Origin: an uncultured Collinsella sp.
GTDB taxonomy: Bacteria; Actinomycetota; Coriobacteriia; Coriobacteriales; Coriobacteriaceae
Assembly: GCA_934630735.1 (NCBI GenBank)
Contig: CAKTWK010000030.1
Location: 1-27,073, forward strand
DNA length: 27,073 bases
Reading direction: 5' to 3'
This document shows, in pieces, positions 24,386-27,073 of this stretch. The notes below the pieces were generated by a model. The model had not been told where the DNA came from and did not search any database. It saw only the letters and a list, made by a program, of their open reading frames with translations. The translations under genes and the position numbers were made by a program. The first letter of the stretch is position 1, and every line of letters begins with the position of its first letter.

Positions 24386-26329
24386 ATGAACGCCCCCGTT
24401 GCCAATGCCTACCGGCAGCGCCGCTTGTTTGCGCGATTCGTTTCCGTCTGCGCGCTTGTCGCGTTTGCGTTGCTGCTGCTTCCCGTCGCCGCGTGCGCCG
24501 ACGGCTACTCCATGACCCAAACCTATATCGGCGCCACGGTCGAGGCCGACGGCTCGCTGACCGTTGTCGAGGGGCGCCAGTTTGATTTCGACGACGACAT
24601 CAACGGCGTGTTTTGGGAGATCAATACGGGCACCAACCAGCAGGGTGACTCGGCGGGCGTCGACGTGCTGAGTGTCGAGGAAGAGGACACCGCGTTTAAC
24701 AAAGTCGATAGCGCGAACAAGGGTGACTCTGGCGTCTACACGGTCGAGCAGACTGGTGACGGCGTAAAGATTAAGATATTCAGCCCTCACGAGAGCGGCG
24801 ACAGCGCGACCTATTACGTGAGCTATACCATGACCGGTGCAGTCATGAACTGGGCCGATACCGCCGAGCTCTACTGGAAGTTCGTGGGTGACGGCTGGTC
24901 TGCGGATTCCGATGACGTCGAGATGGAAGTGTACTTCGCAAATGCCGCCGCCGGGACGGCGGCCGTCAAGGGCGATAACTTCCGTGCGTGGGGCCACGGT
25001 CCGCTGACGGGCGACGTGTCGCTCGATGAGGACGAGCCCATGGTCACTTATACCATTCCCTGCGTGCATCAGGGCGAATTCGCCGAGGCGCGCATCGCCT
25101 TCCCCAGCGACTGGGTGCCGCAGCTTGCCGCCTCGGGCGAAGAGCGCATGTCAACGATCCTGAGCGAAGAGAAGGAATGGGCCGACGAAGCTAACGCCCG
25201 CCGCGCTCACGCTCGCATGATTGCCAATGCGCTTGCTGTGTTAAGTGTTGTCGCGGCGGTGGCCTTTACCGGCACAATCGTTGTGCTCAAGTTGCGCAAG
25301 CCCAAGCCCAAGCCGCTTTTCCAGGACGAATATTTCCGCGATGTGCCTTCGACCGACCATCCCGCCGTGCTTTCGGCCCTCATGAGCTGGAACGAGGTGC
25401 CCGATCAGGCATATATCGCCACGCTCATGAAACTCACTGACGACCGTGTGATCAAGCTGGAGCAGGCGACCGTGACCAAGGCCAAGAAGGGTCTGTTGGG
25501 GCGTGAAAAAGAAGAGCAGACGTATCGCGTGACGGTGAGTGATGTGGGCTGGAAATCGGCCAAGGGCATTGACCACATGGTGCTCAAGGTCTTCTTTGCC
25601 GGTGCTAAGCCCGACGAGAACGGCGATCGCTCGCGCACGTTTGACGAGCTGCAGCACTACGTCAAGCAGCACGCTACACCCGTGGGCGACAAGCTCGAGG
25701 ACTATCAGAACACCGTTAAGGGCAAGCTGGCCGATAGCGAGTACGTTGCCTCGGACGGCATTGTCGCAATGGTGTTTTGTCTGGTTCTCGGTATTCTGAT
25801 TGCCTTTGTTCCCGTGGGATCCATCTTCTTTACCGACGGCGCACAGGCGAACATTATCGCCGCGGTTATCTCGGTGCCGATTGTGCTGGTGGGTATTGGC
25901 GTGGGCCTTACGTTCCGCCGCTTTACGCCGGAGGGCGCCGAGGTGGCGGCTCGCTGCAAGGCGCTTAAGCATTGGCTCGAGGACTTCACGCGTCTAAAGG
26001 AAGCCGTCCCCGGCGATCTGGTCCTGTGGAATAAACTTCTGGTGATGGGTGCGGCGTTGGGCGTTTCGAAGGAAGTCCTGCGTCAGCTTGCCGAGGCTGT
26101 TCCTCCCGAGGTGCGCGAGGCCGACGGTTTCTACGACAATTACCCCTGCTACTGGTGGTACTACCATCATTACGGCAACGAGTCGCCGATGGATTCATTC
26201 GACGGCGTGTATCACGAGAGCATCCGTGAGCTCGCGTCGAGCTCGGACAGCTCGGGTGGTGGCGGAGGCGGTGGCTTCTCGGGCGGCGGAGGCGGCGGCG
26301 TCGGCGGAGGCGGCGGCGGAACGTTCTAG
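24386..26329 (+). CDS. DUF2207-family membrane protein
   Basis: The 647-residue protein has a signal peptide (hydrophobic core about residues 18-36, ending near ACADGYS) and then the DUF2207 extracellular beta-rich domain with a characteristic early YIGATVEADGSLTVVEGRQF. One membrane span lies near residue 285 (about 25220-25290), then a cytoplasmic region, then two more spans near 460-510. The C-terminus is SSDSSGGGGGGGFSGGG and further glycines, the usual tail of this family. The ATG at 24386 follows AAAGGA; the longer frame from 24266 runs through the upstream hairpin. The function of DUF2207 proteins is unknown; a cell-envelope role is inferred from topology. A terminator follows. Confidence 0.85.
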   Translation: MNAPVANAYRQRRLFARFVSVCALVAFALLLLPVAACADGYSMTQTYIGATVEADGSLTVVEGRQFDFDDDINGVFWEINTGTNQQGDSAGVDVLSVEEEDTAFNKVDSANKGDSGVYTVEQTGDGVKIKIFSPHESGDSATYYVSYTMTGAVMNWADTAELYWKFVGDGWSADSDDVEMEVYFANAAAGTAAVKGDNFRAWGHGPLTGDVSLDEDEPMVTYTIPCVHQGEFAEARIAFPSDWVPQLAASGEERMSTILSEEKEWADEANARRAHARMIANALAVLSVVAAVAFTGTIVVLKLRKPKPKPLFQDEYFRDVPSTDHPAVLSALMSWNEVPDQAYIATLMKLTDDRVIKLEQATVTKAKKGLLGREKEEQTYRVTVSDVGWKSAKGIDHMVLKVFFAGAKPDENGDRSRTFDELQHYVKQHATPVGDKLEDYQNTVKGKLADSEYVASDGIVAMVFCLVLGILIAFVPVGSIFFTDGAQANIIAAVISVPIVLVGIGVGLTFRRFTPEGAEVAARCKALKHWLEDFTRLKEAVPGDLVLWNKLLVMGAALGVSKEVLRQLAEAVPPEVREADGFYDNYPCYWWYYHHYGNESPMDSFDGVYHESIRELASSSDSSGGGGGGGFSGGGGGGVGGGGGGTF

Positions 26330-26368
26330 CGGTGTAAATTATGGGGTGAGCTTTTCTCGACAGCCGTC

Positions 26369-26390
26369 GGGGGAGGTCCATCCCCTTTTT
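26369..26390 (+). terminator. Rho-independent terminator after the DUF2207 gene
   Basis: A GGGGA/TCCCC stem with a GGTCCA loop (26370-26385) is followed by TTTTT. Confidence 0.65.
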
Positions 26391-26405
26391 ATGCGCTACC
26401 TACGA

Positions 26406-26450
26406 AAACTGTCCCCAACGACTAGTTACTGGGGACGTTCCTAAATGACT
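26406..26450. repeat. Dispersed repeat, copy 2, with hairpin
   Basis: GTCCCC at 26411-26416 and GGGGAC at 26431-26436 form a perfect hairpin, followed by ACGTTCCTAAATG, which matches the core of the copy at 24256-24268. Confidence 0.45.
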
Positions 26451-26467
26451 TGGTATGGCTGCTGGGC

Positions 26468-27073
26468 CTAGACGGTTAGGTCGAGTTCGTAGAGGAAGCT
26501 TTCGCGCGGCATGGCGTGGCGGCGTTCTTCGCGGTTGGCGCGGTGCGTGGCGGTGCGCTTAAAGCCGTGCAGCTCGTAGAACTTCCACGAGCAGTTGGAA
26601 TCGGTGTACAGGTGTGCGCTGGTCGCCCCGTGCGAGGACAGATGCGAGATTGCGGCGTCGAGCAGCACCGATCCCACGCCCAGGCCGTGAACGTCAGAGT
26701 CGACGGCGAGCAGCGTGACCTCGTTGTCATGCGGCAGTGGGCTTTTCTCGAGCAGGCGGTTGTTGGTTCGAATGGTGGCGCGCACAAACGAGAGATACTC
26801 GGCGCATGACTCGGGTTCTAGCTCACGCATCTGCGACAGCAGTGCACGCTCAGTATCCATCCAATGTTCCCTGACGGCGGTGCCGGAGCTCTGTCCCGCA
26901 CGCGCAAGCGAAATGCCGCGTGCCTCGCCATCTATAACTGCAACCTGCGAAAACGTCGAGGAAGAAAGGCAGTAGGCAAGGTCGCACGCGGCCTCGAGGC
27001 GGTTGTACTCATCGTTATCCGAATTGTTATGCCAAAGCTGCTGCAGAATCAGCGCGATGGCGTCGAAGTCTTC
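26468..27073 (-). CDS. GNAT-family N-acetyltransferase (5' end outside window)
   Basis: The frame is open from the window edge to the stop at 26468, giving at least 201 residues; the ATG at 26860 is internal, since the sequence before it (SLARAGQSSGTAVREHW) continues naturally into it. The C-terminal half shows the GNAT acetyl-CoA site LAVDSDVHGLGVGSVLLDAA and a motif B with WKFYELHGFKR. The N-terminal part (DFDAIALILQQLWHNNSDN) is a helical extension before the acetyltransferase core. It is not the toxin type: there is no antitoxin partner in view, and the architecture differs from the GNAT at 22038. The substrate is unknown. Confidence 0.8.
   Translation of the reverse strand, partial: EDFDAIALILQQLWHNNSDNDEYNRLEAACDLAYCLSSSTFSQVAVIDGEARGISLARAGQSSGTAVREHWMDTERALLSQMRELEPESCAEYLSFVRATIRTNNRLLEKSPLPHDNEVTLLAVDSDVHGLGVGSVLLDAAISHLSSHGATSAHLYTDSNCSWKFYELHGFKRTATHRANREERRHAMPRESFLYELDLTV

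Noticed and set aside
1..27073. tRNA, rRNA or riboswitch genes
   Set aside because: No cloverleaf with a TTCGANNC loop and no rRNA or riboswitch core was recognised by eye; a covariance-model scan could not be run.

Overview
The window looks like chromosomal DNA of a gut Coriobacteriia (Actinomycetota), most likely Collinsella or a close relative. This rests on the high G+C of the flanks, the strongly alanine-rich surface protein with an LPXTG-like MPATG sorting signal, the DUF2207 protein with a glycine-rich tail, and GGAGG-type ribosome binding sites. The genus is an inference; there is no rRNA or other marker gene here.

Layout. Bases 1-715 hold a terminator-like hairpin and a highly structured stretch with no convincing gene. 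Bases 716-6493 are a lower-G+C two-gene operon: a WYL-domain regulator and a very large Upf1/Dna2-like SF1 helicase with a coiled-coil insertion and a C-terminal HEPN-like RNSACH motif. A frameshift at about 2871 splits the helicase. Bases 6624-8744 hold a small hypothetical protein, a polytopic membrane protein and another hypothetical protein, the last preceded by two 40-base tandem repeats with a palindromic core. Bases 9225-15036 are the most interesting part: a 1310-residue SF2 helicase with a probable C-terminal PD-(D/E)XK nuclease overlaps a 631-residue protein whose C-terminal half looks like a degenerate PIWI domain. Size, order and domain logic match the plasmid-eliminating DdmD/DdmE pair (helicase-nuclease plus catalytically dead Argonaute). 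A 64-residue orphan with its own near-consensus promoter follows.

Bases 15506-18856 encode a cell-wall-anchored protein with a central CAP/SCP domain between long alanine-rich coiled coils, interrupted by an in-frame amber codon (codon 353). Then come a membrane-anchored Cys/His protein, a small membrane protein and three tightly packed metallophosphoesterases (19789-21914). On the minus strand lie a TacA/TacT-type toxin-antitoxin pair with a perfect palindromic operator inside its promoter, and glutamyl-Q tRNA(Asp) synthetase. A 507-base non-coding stretch leads to a plus-strand DUF2207 membrane protein. The window ends inside a minus-strand GNAT acetyltransferase.

How the parts may work together: the WYL-helicase operon, the DdmDE-like pair, the TacAT module and the small orphans between them have the texture of a defence/accessory island set in ordinary chromosome (gluQ, phosphoesterases, DUF2207). 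The DdmDE-like assignment and the defence role of the WYL-helicase operon are inferences from motifs and context; neither was tested by database search.
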